Assembly: GCA_030685235.1 (NCBI GenBank)
Contig: MU839085.1
Span: forward strand, 248,001 to 312,000
From: Copromyces sp. CBS 386.78
Lineage: Eukaryota; Ascomycota; Sordariomycetes; Sordariales; Sordariaceae
DNA length: 64,000 nucleotides
Direction of reading: 5' to 3'
A program made the position numbers and the translations under genes. Below the pieces are notes generated by a model that was not told the origin of the DNA, ran no database searches, and was given only the letters and a program-made list of their open reading frames with translations. Below, piece by piece: positions 10,401 to 22,088 of the stretch; the first letter of the stretch is position 1; each line of letters starts with the position of its first letter.

Positions 10401-12872
10401 GGTAGCGTTAGAGGCAGCTACATCTTGAGCATCGCGAAGCATGAGGTATAGTTCGCGGGTCTCTAGCTCGTAGCGTTGCGCCTCCTTTGCTCGGAGGGTC
10501 TGCAAGCTGGCAAGCTCCGACTTGAGGCCCTCAGCACGCCTTTTCTGGGCCTCAATGAACATGGCTTGCTCATCGATCTGCTTTTGTAGCTTAGCCACAA
10601 GACCGTCCGCTCCCAAGGCTAGTCTCTCCTTCATCTCATCCCTCTCCGCCATAGCGGCATCCGCTATCTGCCGCGCTTCGAGGGCCTCATCTAGAGCCTG
10701 GCGAGCTTCAGAATCCGTATGGAGCTTATCTAACAGACTTTGAACAGTGAAGTTGAGACTCTGCTTGAGGTCCATGTCCGGCAACCGGCGGTCCATCGCT
10801 ACGTAGCTGAGCATGGAGTCCACCAGCTGGAACATGCGCAGTCTCTCTTCGCCATCATTATCCCTGATCAACAGCAAATGCTGAAGAGCAGATACAAAGT
10901 AGTCCTGCGTTTTGGTTCCATGTAACCGCTGCTGGATGGCATCTACGATTTGTACCGGGTCGTTGAGATCCTTAACCTCACCTTCGATACTATCTTTGAT
11001 GCTGCTGTTCTCACGTTCGAGCATATCCTCATAGTCGATAGCTTCGTTGGAGCGGAACCGCTCGATTTGCTTGTCGATCAGCTCATACTGAAAGGCCTCC
11101 ATCTTGTTCAAGATGCGCCTGATGCCACAGGCCGTGAACTGCGCCCGAATGTGGATGCGCAGCTGCAGGTCCTTCTCAGGGGCATCGACCAACATGTTGA
11201 CCAAGATGAGGGTAGCAACGGCGTATTCCATGAGCAGATTCTCCATGCCAATACCACCACTTCGTACCTCCTCACTGGCACCGACCAAGCTGCCCATCTT
11301 TCCGCGGCCGTCGACGGTGACCTCAACAAGACGCATCCAAGCATCGAAGCGCCCGTTTTCGCCTTGCTGGGCCTTGACGACGTCCATGGCCTCGATGACC
11401 TTGACATGGCCCTTGCCTTCGCCCCAATGGCAGAGGAATGTCAAGACTTCGCTGACGAGCTTCCGGGTGGTGAGTCGAGGCGATATCAGGGAGGTGGCCA
11501 GAGCCACAATAACCTGTTGGTGAGCTAGCGCATCGTCTGCGCCGAACTTGTTGTTCATGAGAGCCTTGAGACACTTGACAATGTCATATTCTCGGTCCAA
11601 GTTCTTATCCAGCCTCCCATTATCCGGCTGAGCAGGTCCGAGAGCTGTCCTTCGGTTCATCTTTAGCAGGACATTGGTCAAGGCTATTTGTCCCTGACAG
11701 TCGATGAAGCGCTTGACCCAGCCGATCTGCTGTGTTCGAAGATTGACTTCCAATCCTCCGAGTCCTTTGCTGTCCAGAGCGTTTTCCATAACCTTGCGCA
11801 CATACCACTCGGGGCTGCCTTCGTCTTCGGAGGATTGGGTGATGTCGACATTGGTGTATTGGCCGATCCTGGCCGTCTGCCTTCGCTTCTGTTCGCCCTG
11901 CCACTCGGTGAGTCGGTCCTGGTAAATCAACGTCCATTTCTTTGCGGCGGGATATGCGATCATCTGGCGCTTGGCCTGGTCCGGGAGGTTGTGCCATCCT
12001 CGCTTTTGCATCAGGTTTATGAACATTTGTTCGATCACATTGTCATCGTCTGGCTTGGGGAAGTTGAATCCTTCGGAGCCCTGGTGGCCAGCAGCGACCT
12101 TGGTTAACCGCTGGGTATCTCTGTCCCTATGGGAATGCTGAGAAAGGTAGGATGACTGAGACGAGGTACTAGGGAGTCCTATCCTGGATGAGCGATGGCT
12201 GGTTCCCGGGGCTTCTTGATAGGGACCGTCCCTACCTGAGTAGATGCTGGCGTTGTCGCCCGAGCTGCGGGTCGTCATGTACGAATGGCCTCTGGAGTTG
12301 GGGTTGTATCCGGGCAAACTGCTCTCTCTTGGTGGCCCCCATTGCTGGTACTGGGCCTGGCGGCCCGTGGAAGCCATGGTGATATTAGCGGAAGCGAGAG
12401 TTGAGCGCGAACTTGATGCGCTGGGTGAATTCCCATTATAGGGGGAGTTTGGGCTTTGGTCGATGGTGGGATACTGGTGAAAGTCACCGGTGCCTTTGTT
12501 TAGCTGGTGTGGTAGTAGTTCCCGCCTTACGGGCATTTGGTCGGGCCTGGGAAGGTGGTCGAGGGCAACGGGAGAGCGACGTTCGGGGGGAACAGCGTCA
12601 TAGGGGATCGTCGTGACAACCCCTGCCGTCATGTTAAGGCCAGATTCGGGCGTGTCGGGACGGTCCAGGGATACTACGGACGAGTCCCGGTAGTGGCGCG
12701 AGCTGCGCGCGGTATGGGTACTGGCGGCGTCGTTGTCGGCGGCAAGGTATCGGCCACCCTCATCACTCGTATTGCGTTTGTCGGCCTTGTTCTTGCCAGT
12801 GGCTCTCGAGAAGAAGGAGGAGGCCTTGCCGCTCGAGGAGGTAGCCCTCCCATTCTTGTCGTGGGAAGACAT
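7342..12872 (-). CDS. bni-1: Formin of the diaphanous/Bni1 type (SepA/BNI-1)
   Basis: Nucleates and elongates actin cables at hyphal tips and septa under Rho control. Two exons, 12872-9149 and 9092-7342, give 1824 residues. The reading frame stays open upstream but has no other ATG, so 12872 is the start. Order: disordered Ser-rich N-terminus; Rho-binding/FH3 region from about 260 to 640; coiled coil about 690-830; FH1 with proline runs of up to 18 at about 1025-1135, binding profilin; FH2 from about 1150 (KKLKAFHWDKVDTPLATHW) to 1580; a DAD at about 1598-1630 (MDSLLEKLRAA followed by an RDRRRRARL-type basic stretch) for autoinhibition. The C-terminus ends with an Ala-Thr repeat coded by a hexanucleotide microsatellite. 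The intron (9093-9148) splits FH2. Confidence 0.97.
7379..7415. repeat. GCCGTC hexanucleotide repeat inside the formin gene
   Basis: About six CCGTCG/GCCGTC units on the plus strand. On the coding minus strand they give an Ala-Thr dipeptide run close to the formin C-terminus. Confidence 0.85.
9475..9795. repeat. Polyproline-coding low-complexity tract (formin FH1)
   Basis: A GGC/GGA/GGT-rich stretch on the plus strand that codes the proline runs of the FH1 domain on the minus strand. Several related blocks (proline run, then a G-PGA-P-PIPGAGG-type spacer) repeat, so replication slippage can alter FH1 length. Confidence 0.85.
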
Positions 12873-15502
12873 GATGACGGGCGGGACGTGTGAAACAGCC
12901 GCTTCGCTACCGGCAGGGCAGTACACTGGAGTACAGTCCCAGCAGCGCAAGCTGCCAACGTGTCGTTCGGGGGTGGTTCCCTCACTCCTACGCAATAGGC
13001 GAGCGGGTATCGTGGGTATCTGGGTCTCCGTAGAGGGGCGTCGAGGGGTGTCGAGGGGGCCGCGAGGGGTCTCGTCTCGAGGGTCTTGGTGGGTTGTTGT
13101 ATAAGCAATCAATGCGCGGGTGGGTCGATCGGTAAATGAGTGCGTTGCAATGGATACGGAGCAAATGCCGTCAATGGACTCGGTGTCTGAGGCCCTGGGT
13201 GGATCGCATCATGTTCTTTGCGGGCAATAACGGTTGTTGGTGAGCATGGCCTTCCTGCTGCATGAACCGGTGGTGTTTAGCATGAGGTCAAGCCGAGTGA
13301 GTGTTGGGAGGGTAACCGTGCCTGGGCAAGCTTTTGCGCAGAACGGCGGCCGGGAGCGAAGGGCTTCGAGGTAGCAGGCTAGCACTGCTGGTCGGTAGGG
13401 TAGCACGAGGAGGAGATGTGTATGTGTGCGTGACTAGTCAAAACTAGACCGTGTTGCCCATACAGTCCAGATGGGAAAGAGATCTTCCAAGGGAACAGAA
13501 CTCAGACTGAAGTGAAAGTCAAAGGGGTCAAGTCGCAAACGTGGGAGCCGGCGCAAATTTCCGTACCCGTGTGTGCCCCGTGTAGCGTAGCCGGCGATAC
13601 CTGGAGATAATAGTGTACGAGGTCGTCGACTTCGACTTTTGGGGTCTTGGTATTAGAGGTAGAGATAGAGTACTAGTTACCTACCTTGGTAGTAGTGTAC
13701 TGTACTGGCGACCGGGTGATGGCAAGGAGGGGTGATGAATGATTGGATTCCACACCACAATGGAACTCGCTCGCTGCAGAAGTGCTGCTAAAGGAAGTTG
13801 ATACGCCGAGGCTGAACTAGGAGAACAACAAAGTCCCGTCTCGTTCGTCAGGGCTCGTCAGGGACCCCGTTCGAGGGGTCTACTGTAGGTGGATTTCTTC
13901 TAGGGTGTTGGCGGGAACTTTTGGTGGAAGCGCGCGCGCGCGTGGGCGCTGGAGGGACTCTCTTGGACGGGCTTAGTTTACCCACTCGGACGAAATTGAA
14001 GGTCGATTTAAGATCGGGCGGCAAATGAACGGGCGTCTTCTTTGAGCAATGATTGGGAAAAAAGGAGCGATGGCGACGACGACAGGTGGAGCGTCGTCTG
14101 TATAGTGGCTGGCTCACCCGCGAATTATCAGCTATAGAGGCGGCCTCGGAAAAATGAGAGTCAAAGAGGCAGATGACCATTCAAGTCGCAGCGAGACTGA
14201 GGTGAGTGGTTGACCGAGGGAGTTGAATGTAAAAAGAGATCACTTGAGTGAGGTTGGGGTTGCCGTATGAACGACAGCAGCACCTTCTGTGATGGGAGCT
14301 TTCGATGCGCTGAAAGCGGTTTAGCTAGGCACATCACCACCCCTGACGTCTCGAATTACAGGCGGGGAATTTGTTAGTGAGGTGGTCAAGACGCAGGGAC
14401 TTCCATCTTTTTTACTTGAGGTTGTTGTTCCTTCTTCACATGAGCACAGCTGCCATCTTTCCTCTCCACCATCCGAATCAATCTCCGTCAGAACCGGTGG
14501 TTCGTCAAGGTGATGGAACGAACCACACATCGACCTAGAGTAGCACGGAACTGAAAAAGAAAACACAGAGCAAGAAGCAAGTCAACCGAGTGCTAGAACT
14601 CAAAGGCTATCTATCACCAAACCTGAAACTTTACGCATAACGTTGAAGAAAAGTCACCGTGGTACTATAAGCCACCATCTTCATATGCTTCCGTTTTCAT
14701 ATGCTTCCGTTTTGTGGCACACTCAGCGGCGCCATCCATATATTTTCACATTACTTGTGTAGCATAGTGCTTGGAGCCATGACTGGCTAACCCTCTACCT
14801 TCCCAAAATGCCCTGGTGAGGGGAGATTGATATGATGGAATCACATCGAAGTCATTAAAATTAGCTGATGATCCCTTGCCCAATCATCACCGCCGTTCTC
14901 TCCGAGTATCATTGTCATAGCGCTCTCACCATCCACACCAAAAGAAGTCAGGAAGATCTGAAGGAAAATAGTCTTGAAGAAACAATCATATGGACGTCTG
15001 TTGTCACCAGTTCAAAGACGCCTTCAAGGCTAGCGAGTGAAGTTGGAGGAACTTACGCGAGGCCGTTGTTGTTACCCCTGGATCATCAGGGCAGTTCGTT
15101 TTCTGCATCTCATCAACCTCGAGGGTTGTCGTTGCTATTTTGGGGTCTTCGCTCGGGAGTCGGACCATGCCACAAGGGCCGGGTTAGCTTGCCAGGCCCG
15201 CTTTCCTACAGGCCCAGTCCAGGCACGATACAGTGCACGACTGTTCCACGACGCCTGGGCCATCAAGGTGGCCATTGCGTGCGCAGTTAGGCCGGTACTC
15301 TCTTCCGTACACGATTACGTACCATTTGGTAGACGTTGGTCGTAACCTCCGAACACCTTGACCGCGGCCACACCACATCTGGCCTGTTCAGCCTCATAGC
15401 CTTTCCGTCGACAACCTCAAGGCCTCCGCAGCCGAGACCATCGCATTCTGTATCTGGACTCGTTGAGGCCCTCCCACGGCAGCGCACCAGTTCGTCGTCA
15501 TC
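12873..15502. other. Long shared 5' region, no gene seen
   Basis: This 2.6-kb spacer lies between divergent starts of the formin (-) and a small membrane protein gene (+). Its size suggests a long formin leader or a complex promoter. Short open frames inside it show no domain and no codon bias that I can defend. Confidence 0.5.
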
Positions 15503-16078
15503 ATGGGCGCGAACTTTTCCGCCATCAAGGTGAGCAAAGACAAAGACACTTTCATCCAGTCACGATTGGAACCCTCGTCACTAACCTCTTCAAACACCTT
15601 TAGACATTAATTGTCCCCGCGATGATAGCCTTGATCCTGTACCTCGTATTAACCTTCGCCGTAATTCCCATCTGGCAAAGATACCGCAACCGCTACAGCC
15701 AATATCTCCCGCTCGAGACGATAACCGATGGCGCTTCATCCTTACGTCAACGCGTCACCGATCGCATCACGACATGGTTCATGACTTCGGCGTGGAGGGC
15801 CAGACTACAAGATCGCATCGATGTGGCCGATAACCGGCCAAGTACGGATTTTTATTCCGATGATGGGGAGGAGCTGAATGACGTGGATGAAGCTCTCAGG
15901 AGGGCTCTGGAGCGCCGGGAACAGCCTTCGATTGACGATAGCAATAGGAGGCTAAGTAGAGAGTTGGTGATCGAATTCTTTACTCATCCACATGCCTGAG
16001 GCTAACAATATGGACAGTCTGGAGCAGGGCTTTCGAGACGATAGCGACGAGGAGGATGATGATCGCACGAGGAGGTGA
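15503..16078 (+). CDS. Small single-pass membrane protein, function unknown
   Basis: Three exons (15503-15529, 15604-15962, 16018-16078) give 148 residues. The first exon codes only nine residues (MGANFSAIK). Residues about 10-32 form one hydrophobic segment (LIVPAMIALILYLVLTFAVI), followed by the basic stretch QRYRNRYSQYLPLE, then a polar, charged tail ending in an Asp/Glu-rich block and RTRR. Branch points CACTAAC and GGCTAAC support both introns. The second donor, GTTGGT, is unusual, but the same donor is needed in the neighbouring phosphatase gene. I recognise the general type (conserved fungal hypothetical) but not a function; the last exon is the least certain part. Confidence 0.68.
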
Positions 16079-17452
16079 CATCGCTAGCTTGGTCAAGGGT
16101 GTTAAGGGCAATGGGGACAAATCCGAGTTTATGATTGATACACTATGGCAGAGGAAACACGCGCACATTATACCCACCGGAGTTATGGCATAGCAAAACA
16201 TTGGAGTTACGGGGTTTGGCTGGGTTTTCTTGGACATGGCATGTTAAGGGAAGCACGGCAGAGTTTTGGTGATGGGAACATTTCCTCGGCATGAACAGAC
16301 GGATTAATGCCATAACCTTCTGATCTTGAGTCTTTTTTTATATTTTTTATTTTTTTCTTTCTAAGGCGACGGATGAACAAAACCTTTCTTGCTGTACTTC
16401 GTTGTCATACTTTGACTGACTCCTTTCTTCAACTCTATCAAACTGGTGATACGTACTTGATCAACGGCTGGCTTCCCTCAGCAGGATTGACTCTTCAAGA
16501 CGCAAAGATTCTCTTAACCATTCCGACGAGTGGCCTGCATCAATTCCGACCTTCAATCATCACATCCCGAATTCCGATATCAGCATCGGAATGACGATCC
16601 CGCCTTGTTTACCCACGTGGTGCCCCGGAAGAGCGGGTCCGGCATCGTGGGGTCGGTTCCCCACACGGTCCCGGAGGCTCCACTAAGCGCCACGATGTAC
16701 CCCGTCCGTACCAAGTTACCGCCCGGTATGAACCGTTCGCGAATGCCGTTATCAGTGATAACGACCAAATCTCGCGGGCTTCTGAAGATGAACACGGCCC
16801 GAGAACCGGGCGGCGCTTCGAATCCACCGGCGCCATGAACTTTTTCCTTTGGAAACGGTAGCTGTTTATGACCGTATTAGGCATCAAATTCGATAAAATC
16901 CTTTTACTACAGAATGAAAGATTGATAAGGAAGGAAAGGCCAATGGATGCCGCGCCGAGGCACCCTAACGTCCCACCGTTTGTCGCATGCGGGGCAATAT
17001 TATTTCTGTAACCCGCAACCCGCACTGAATGCAGCCAGTAACTTCAGTCCCGTCTCCGATCTCCGATTTGCGCAAGATTGACCAGACACTTTCCGCCTCA
17101 AACTGGACTCGACATATTTTTCCTATTTTCCCAACTTCTCTCTGCCTATCACCTTGTGGCATATCAGACTATTTTACTTATTTCAAGCGTGATACTTAGT
17201 TTACACTGTAGCATATCTTCTTATCCAATCTCGATTCTGATACTTTTCGCCTTCGCTAGCCCGGCGTGCCTGACTTATAAAAAGCGAAGAACGGGCCATC
17301 CTTGTCCGGCTCCAGTTGTTTCCTTTGGACTCTTTCTTTTTTCGGGAAATCCAAATTCTTTTTTCGCATGTTGGCGCGCCCGAGTCCAAGGTAGCACCCA
17401 CAGTATCACCCGGATACACACCCAGGACACCCACACATCAAAACCAGAGACA
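16079..17452. other. Intergenic, 1.4 kb, includes a GC-rich structured patch
   Basis: Holds the 3' flank of the small membrane protein gene and the promoter of the PP5 phosphatase gene. A T-rich stretch lies at about 16327-16365. Bases about 16610-16845 are GC-rich and contain two inverted repeats (16647-16664 and 16748-16762). No coding region is defended. Confidence 0.45.
17224..17283 (+). promoter_or_regulatory. Candidate CCAAT and TATA elements of the PP5 gene
   Basis: CCAAT at 17224-17228 and TATAAAAA at 17276-17283 lie about 50 bases apart and 170-230 bases before the ATG, an arrangement seen in fungal core promoters. No transcript start is known, so the role is inference. Confidence 0.35.
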
Positions 17453-19309
17453 ATGACGACACCTCAAGAACAGGCCGTCGCCTTCAAGAACGAGGGCAAC
17501 AAGGCCTTCGCCGCCCACGACTGGCCCAAGGCCATCGAGTTCTACGACAAGGCCATCGAGCTCAACGATAAGGAGCCTACTTTTTGGTCCAATAGAGCCC
17601 AGGTTCGTGCCGCTGCCCGCATCGCCCATGTCGCCTACGTCGTCTTCCCGACAATCGCGCTTCTTGAAGTCTGGTCGCGTGACAACTAACCGTGATTCCT
17701 TGCCTCGCCGCATAGGCCCATCTCAAGACAGAAGCATACGGATATGCTATTCGCGATGCCACGAAAGCCATTGAGCTCAATCCGGGCTTCGTCAAGGTAC
17801 CTCCAAGCCCTGGCTGACACTGCCGCAGCCTTGTCACCCTCTCTTGAGAGGAGTCGCAAACAAGAGTAGGAGCTAATCTGAACCCTTCCATCCTATCTAG
17901 GCCTATTACCGTCGCGCTACCGCCTACGCCGCCATCCTGAACCCCAAGGAAGCCGTCAAGGACTTCAAGACCTGCGTCAAGATCGCCCCCGATAACAAGG
18001 ATGCCAAGCTCAAGCTTGTCGAGTGCGAGAAGATTGTGCGCCAGCTCGCCTTCTTCGCCGCTATCGAAGTCGGCGATGAGCTGTCCGCCGCCGAGGGCCT
18101 CGATGTCGATTCTATGGCCGTCGATGCTGCCTACGACGGCGTACGCCTGGAAAAGAACGAGATGACACAGGAGTTTATCGACGACATGATCGAGCGCTTC
18201 AAGCACGGCAAGCTGATCCACAAGAAATACGTTTACCAGATCATCATCGCTGTCAGGAACATTGTGTACAACGAGCCCACCATGGTGGAGGTGGACATCC
18301 CCGAGGACGTGCAGTTGACAGTCTGCGGTGATACCCACGGTTGGTTTGCCCTTGCATGACCACCTCTCATCTGATGGTTACTAACACATTGTGAATAGGC
18401 CAATACTTCGATCTGATGGAGCTCTTCAGGTTAAACGGCTTCCCTACCGATAAGCACTACTACCTGTTCAACGGCGACTTCGTCGACAGAGGCTCCTGGT
18501 CGACTGAGATTGCCCTCCTCCTTTATGCCTACAAGTGGTTGAGGCCAAACGGCTTCTTCATCAACCGCGGAAACCACGAGACAGACGACATGAACAGGGT
18601 GTATGGCTTCGAGGGCGAGTGCAGGCACAAGTACAACGAGAGGTAAGCTGGCCGAACCCTTTGCGCCCATTATGCGACATCTGGCATATTGGATCCAACA
18701 ACTGACATTTTGCTTCCAGAACCTACAAGCTCTTCTCTGAAAGTTTCTCGGCCCTCCCACTCGCCACCTTGATCGGCAAGAAGTACCTCGTCCTCCACGG
18801 CGGCCTCTTCTCGGACGACAACGTCACACTCGATGACATCCGCAAGCTCGACCGCCACAAGCAGAAGCAGCCCGGCCAAGCTGGTCTCATGATGGAGATG
18901 CTCTGGACCGATCCCCAGGCATTCCCCGGTCGCGGCCCTAGCAAGCGCGGTGTCGGCATGCAGTTCGGTCCCGACGTTACCAAGCGTTTCTGCGACAAGA
19001 ATGGCTTGGAGGCCATCATCCGCAGTCACGAGGTCCGCATGGACGGTTACGAGGAGGAGCACGACGGAAAGTGCATCACCGTCTTCTCGGCACCCAAATA
19101 CTGCGACATGACGGAGAACAAGGGCGCTTACATCAACATTGGCCCCGATTACAAGTTGAAGTTCTCGCAGTTCGAGGCCGTGCCGCATCCCAACATTAAG
19201 CCCATGGTGAGTTCCTCTCAATCCTCTTTAACCATCGTTACTGTACCGAAACTAACCCCTTTCTCTCTAGGCATATGCGCAAAGCTCAGTCATGTCGTCG
19301 CTGATGTAA
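17453..19309 (+). CDS. ppt-1: Serine/threonine protein phosphatase PP5 (PPT1), TPR type
   Basis: Dephosphorylates Ser/Thr residues of Hsp90-linked and other targets. Six exons: 17453-17602, 17716-17796, 17901-18339, 18399-18642, 18720-19206, 19271-19309; 479 residues, the usual PP5 length. Three TPR repeats fill about residues 1-115 (EQAVAFKNEGNKAFAAHDW onward) and bind Hsp90. The PPP catalytic domain follows, with metal-site motifs GDTHGQ (about 221), GDFVDRG, RGNHE and HGGLF. The C-terminal residues are a short regulatory helix. The GDTHG codon for the last Gly is split by an intron with the rare donor GTTGGT; splicing there restores GDTHGQYFDLMELF exactly. Confidence 0.96.
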
Positions 19310-19342
19310 AACCTGGATGTATTTGTATAGCACAACAGACAA

Positions 19343-19348
19343 AATAAA
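19343..19348 (+). terminator. AATAAA polyadenylation signal of the PP5 gene
   Basis: Exact AATAAA 34 bases after the PP5 stop codon and about 42 bases before the long T tract. Confidence 0.5.
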
Positions 19349-19385
19349 ACGGCGTAAATACCTCGTGCTGCTGTGTGGATCGGGC

Positions 19386-19389
<4 letters not shown>

Positions 19390-19457
<68 letters not shown>
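19390..19457. repeat. Homopolymer T68
   Basis: Sixty-eight uninterrupted T on the plus strand, 80 bases after the PP5 stop codon. Its exact length may be affected by sequencing. Confidence 0.9.
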
Positions 19458-19458
<1 letters not shown>

Positions 19459-19914
19459 TCGCAGGGAGCATGTTTCTGTTTGGGCTTTTTTCATTGCATG
19501 TGATTAGGCGTCGCGCGCAGGAGTATCGGGGGTGGGGGGGGGGGGGGGTGCATGGTGCTAAAGTTCAGGTTCTTGTCTTCATGATATTTTGTTCCTTCTG
19601 ATATCATTGGGATTTCCATAATGGTGGTTTCTGTTCTGGTCTGCCAATAGACAATCTCGAGGTTGTTTCGTCCATTACTCCGTCGGCATGGTTACGCAGA
19701 CTTTACTCAAAAGCCAGGCCTTCCGTCATCTAATTGATGATCATCCCAACTCTATGTGCCTCACACAAAGGATGGAAGCGAGCCCAATCACCTTCTTTCA
19801 CCCCTCCCCTTCCTTTCTTTTGAACCTGCCCTGAATCACCAGCTTTTAATTACTTCTTTCCCTCAAACCCCAAAAACCACCTCACCTCCCTTACTTTACA
19901 TCACCGGCCAGAAT
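19458..19914. other. Convergent spacer with a G15 run
   Basis: Lies between the PP5 gene (+) and an unknown membrane protein gene (-). It has 15 consecutive G at 19534-19548 and no coding signal. Confidence 0.55.
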
Positions 19915-21021
19915 CTAAACAGAATCACCACTAAACCCACTATCCTCCTCCTCATGAATCGTCTCCCTCAACAAGGTCACGCCCGATCCACCCCCCACTC
20001 CCAAACCTGCCGCCCCTCCAATCCCCCCAATAGCAGACAATCCCAACCCTCTCGTCACAGAAACAGATGACCGTGGTCTGGCATGTAACTGCGGAGGACC
20101 ATGTGGGGAAACTGATTTCGGCGATCGCTGCTGGTCAAAAAATGAAGGCCCGGGAATGTTGTTGCGTTGTTGTTTTATGATTGGAGAATTGGTGTTGGTG
20201 TCGCTCAAGTTGGGATATTCGATGTGTACGAGTTCGTTGTCGGCGTCGTAGGGGTTGTAACCGCGGGTGCGTGACTGAGACTGAGAGAAAGAGGGAGAGG
20301 AGATGGGGTGGAGGGCTAGGGGATTTAGGAAGCCGGTTCTGGAGGGTCTTGGGTCTCGGGCATCTCGGAGGTTGTTGTTGTTGTTGTTGTTGCCGGTGGT
20401 CAGGGGGGTGTTAAGATCAGTGGGAACGACGGCGGGTGCTTGTTGTTTCCTAGTATCAGGACGGATGGAGGAGGAGGCAAAGCTGTGGATGAAGGAGCTG
20501 GCTATGGCTGACGTCAAGGACATAACGAGGCCGCTGCAGAGTCCTAGGACTATGGCTATGGTGAAGAAGACTATTACTGGCTATATTTGGGTAAAACAGT
20601 CAGTTGGTGTTTACTTGTAAGTGAGTAAGCGGCATGAGAGGAGTCAGAAAAAAAGAAAAAAGGGAAAAAAGAAAAAAGAAAACGAAACACTAACATAAGG
20701 ATCGCCCAAAAACCTAAAAAACCAATGAAACGGCGCCATGAACGCATGCCATAACCACGCAAGAGGCGACAAGATCACCATCAGCAGATAGTATGGTATC
20801 ATGAGAACCGAGGTGACGACCCAGTACAGCAGGCTGAACGGCACCGCAAAGATGGTCTTGACCACCCTTACCACGATCCATGCTAGACTGGCGGCGTAGA
20901 TGAAGCCGTGCACTTTGATGTACCAGTAGGCAACGGCGAGGACGACGGCCGGCCCGGCTAGAGTTGCGAGGTTGTCCACTGGGATGGCCCCTAGAGAGCC
21001 CATGCTCCGGGTTGGATCCAT
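19915..21021 (-). CDS. Multi-pass membrane protein, function unknown
   Basis: Two exons (21021-20695 and 20580-19915) give 330 residues. The first 109 residues are strongly hydrophobic, with segments at about 15-37, 40-60 and 62-92. The splice joins FLGDPY to PVIVFFTIAIVLGLCSGLVM, which makes a fourth segment at about 110-130. The remaining 200 residues are polar and disordered: an Asn run of seven coded by a TTG/AAC triplet repeat, Pro/Ser/Arg-rich stretches, a Gly-rich patch, and an acidic ending (HEEEDSGFSGDSV). The donor is GTTAGT and frame is kept. I do not recognise a family; the compact hydrophobic head with a long soluble tail suggests an ER or lipid-droplet type membrane protein, which is speculation. 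Confidence 0.72.
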
Positions 21022-22088
21022 GATGGAGAGGTTGTGGTTGAGGCGTGGGAGATGTTATTTGGTACCATTCGAGATGAGAATAGGTGGTCGGAACGCGGTA
21101 ATGGGATACGGGGAGGTGTGGTGTCGTCGGTATGGAAAGGTCAGGTGCAGTCGTTTTCAAGGACTTTGGATTGGAAGATCAAGTAGCAAGGAGCGATCGA
21201 GAGAAACTGGGATGTATTTTGATATGGATGGGGTCATTGCCCGTTCGGTATAGGTAAGGAATGATGCGCGAAGCTGTACATTTGAGGTAGCAAGAACGAG
21301 GTTGAAATCAATATCCCAAACATCACCTTCTCGGGCCGTAGTATTTTTCAATGTGTTTGGGTATTATCAAAATGCGATCAGGGTCGTGTTGGACGTAAGC
21401 GAGTGTCGGCGGGCGGTTCGTTCAGGCTGATGAACCGCGGTAGGGAAAGTGACGTAGCTGACACCCGACCATATGTGTGGGGCATTGTGTGTTTATCGCA
21501 GATATGCTTATATCGATGTAAGTTCCCTGATTAGTGCATAAGGATTTTCATGTGAAAGCAAATACCTACAACGCAAACTTTCCGTTATCATCGCAACGCA
21601 CTTCTTAACATTTGATGCAGTTGCCTGTGGTGTTCCTGATTCTAGATCTCTGATATTGTGATTGAGACTTTATCTTGTAGGTAGAACGAAAGGGCAATGT
21701 TCAAGAAGACCAGAAGATGTTGTTGTGGTTCAGACGAAAGGCAATAAGTTTTATTTAAACCTTTTCATTTCGTATCGCAAACTGCTCGAGACTGAAAAAC
21801 TTCCACTTACAACCTACTCGCAGGAATATTTCATCACAGCTTCAGCCTTCCCCAACTTCAACAAAGCAGTCACTCTAAGCATTTAACTTCTTCAAACCAC
21901 AGCAGCATTAGCATTGAGCAACTCGGCATTCCCTTCACCGAGCGGTCCATCTCATTTATCGCCGAAAACAAAGAAGTCCAAGCCCCAACCCCCACAACGA
22001 AATCTCGAGAACCTCAAGCCAAGAAAGGAAATCTACCCTTCGAACAAAACCACCACAACCGAAATAAATAATCAAAGTGTCAACCAAA
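21022..22088. other. Divergent promoter region, 1.07 kb
   Basis: Separates the unknown membrane protein (-) from the Pop8-like gene (+) and should carry both promoters. Nothing else is supported. Confidence 0.55.

Noticed and set aside
9349..10428. 359-codon glycine-rich open frame on the plus strand
   Set aside because: It is the complement of the formin FH1 proline codons; the glycine runs are an artefact of reading the wrong strand.
12873..13112. N-terminal extension of the formin by 80 codons
   Set aside because: The upstream frame opens with TTG and contains no ATG before 12872.
17577..18338. 253-codon minus-strand frame over the phosphatase gene
   Set aside because: Shadow of PP5 exons and introns, with no recognisable domain.
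19267..19494. Frame with a long polylysine run
   Set aside because: It only translates the T68/A68 homopolymer.
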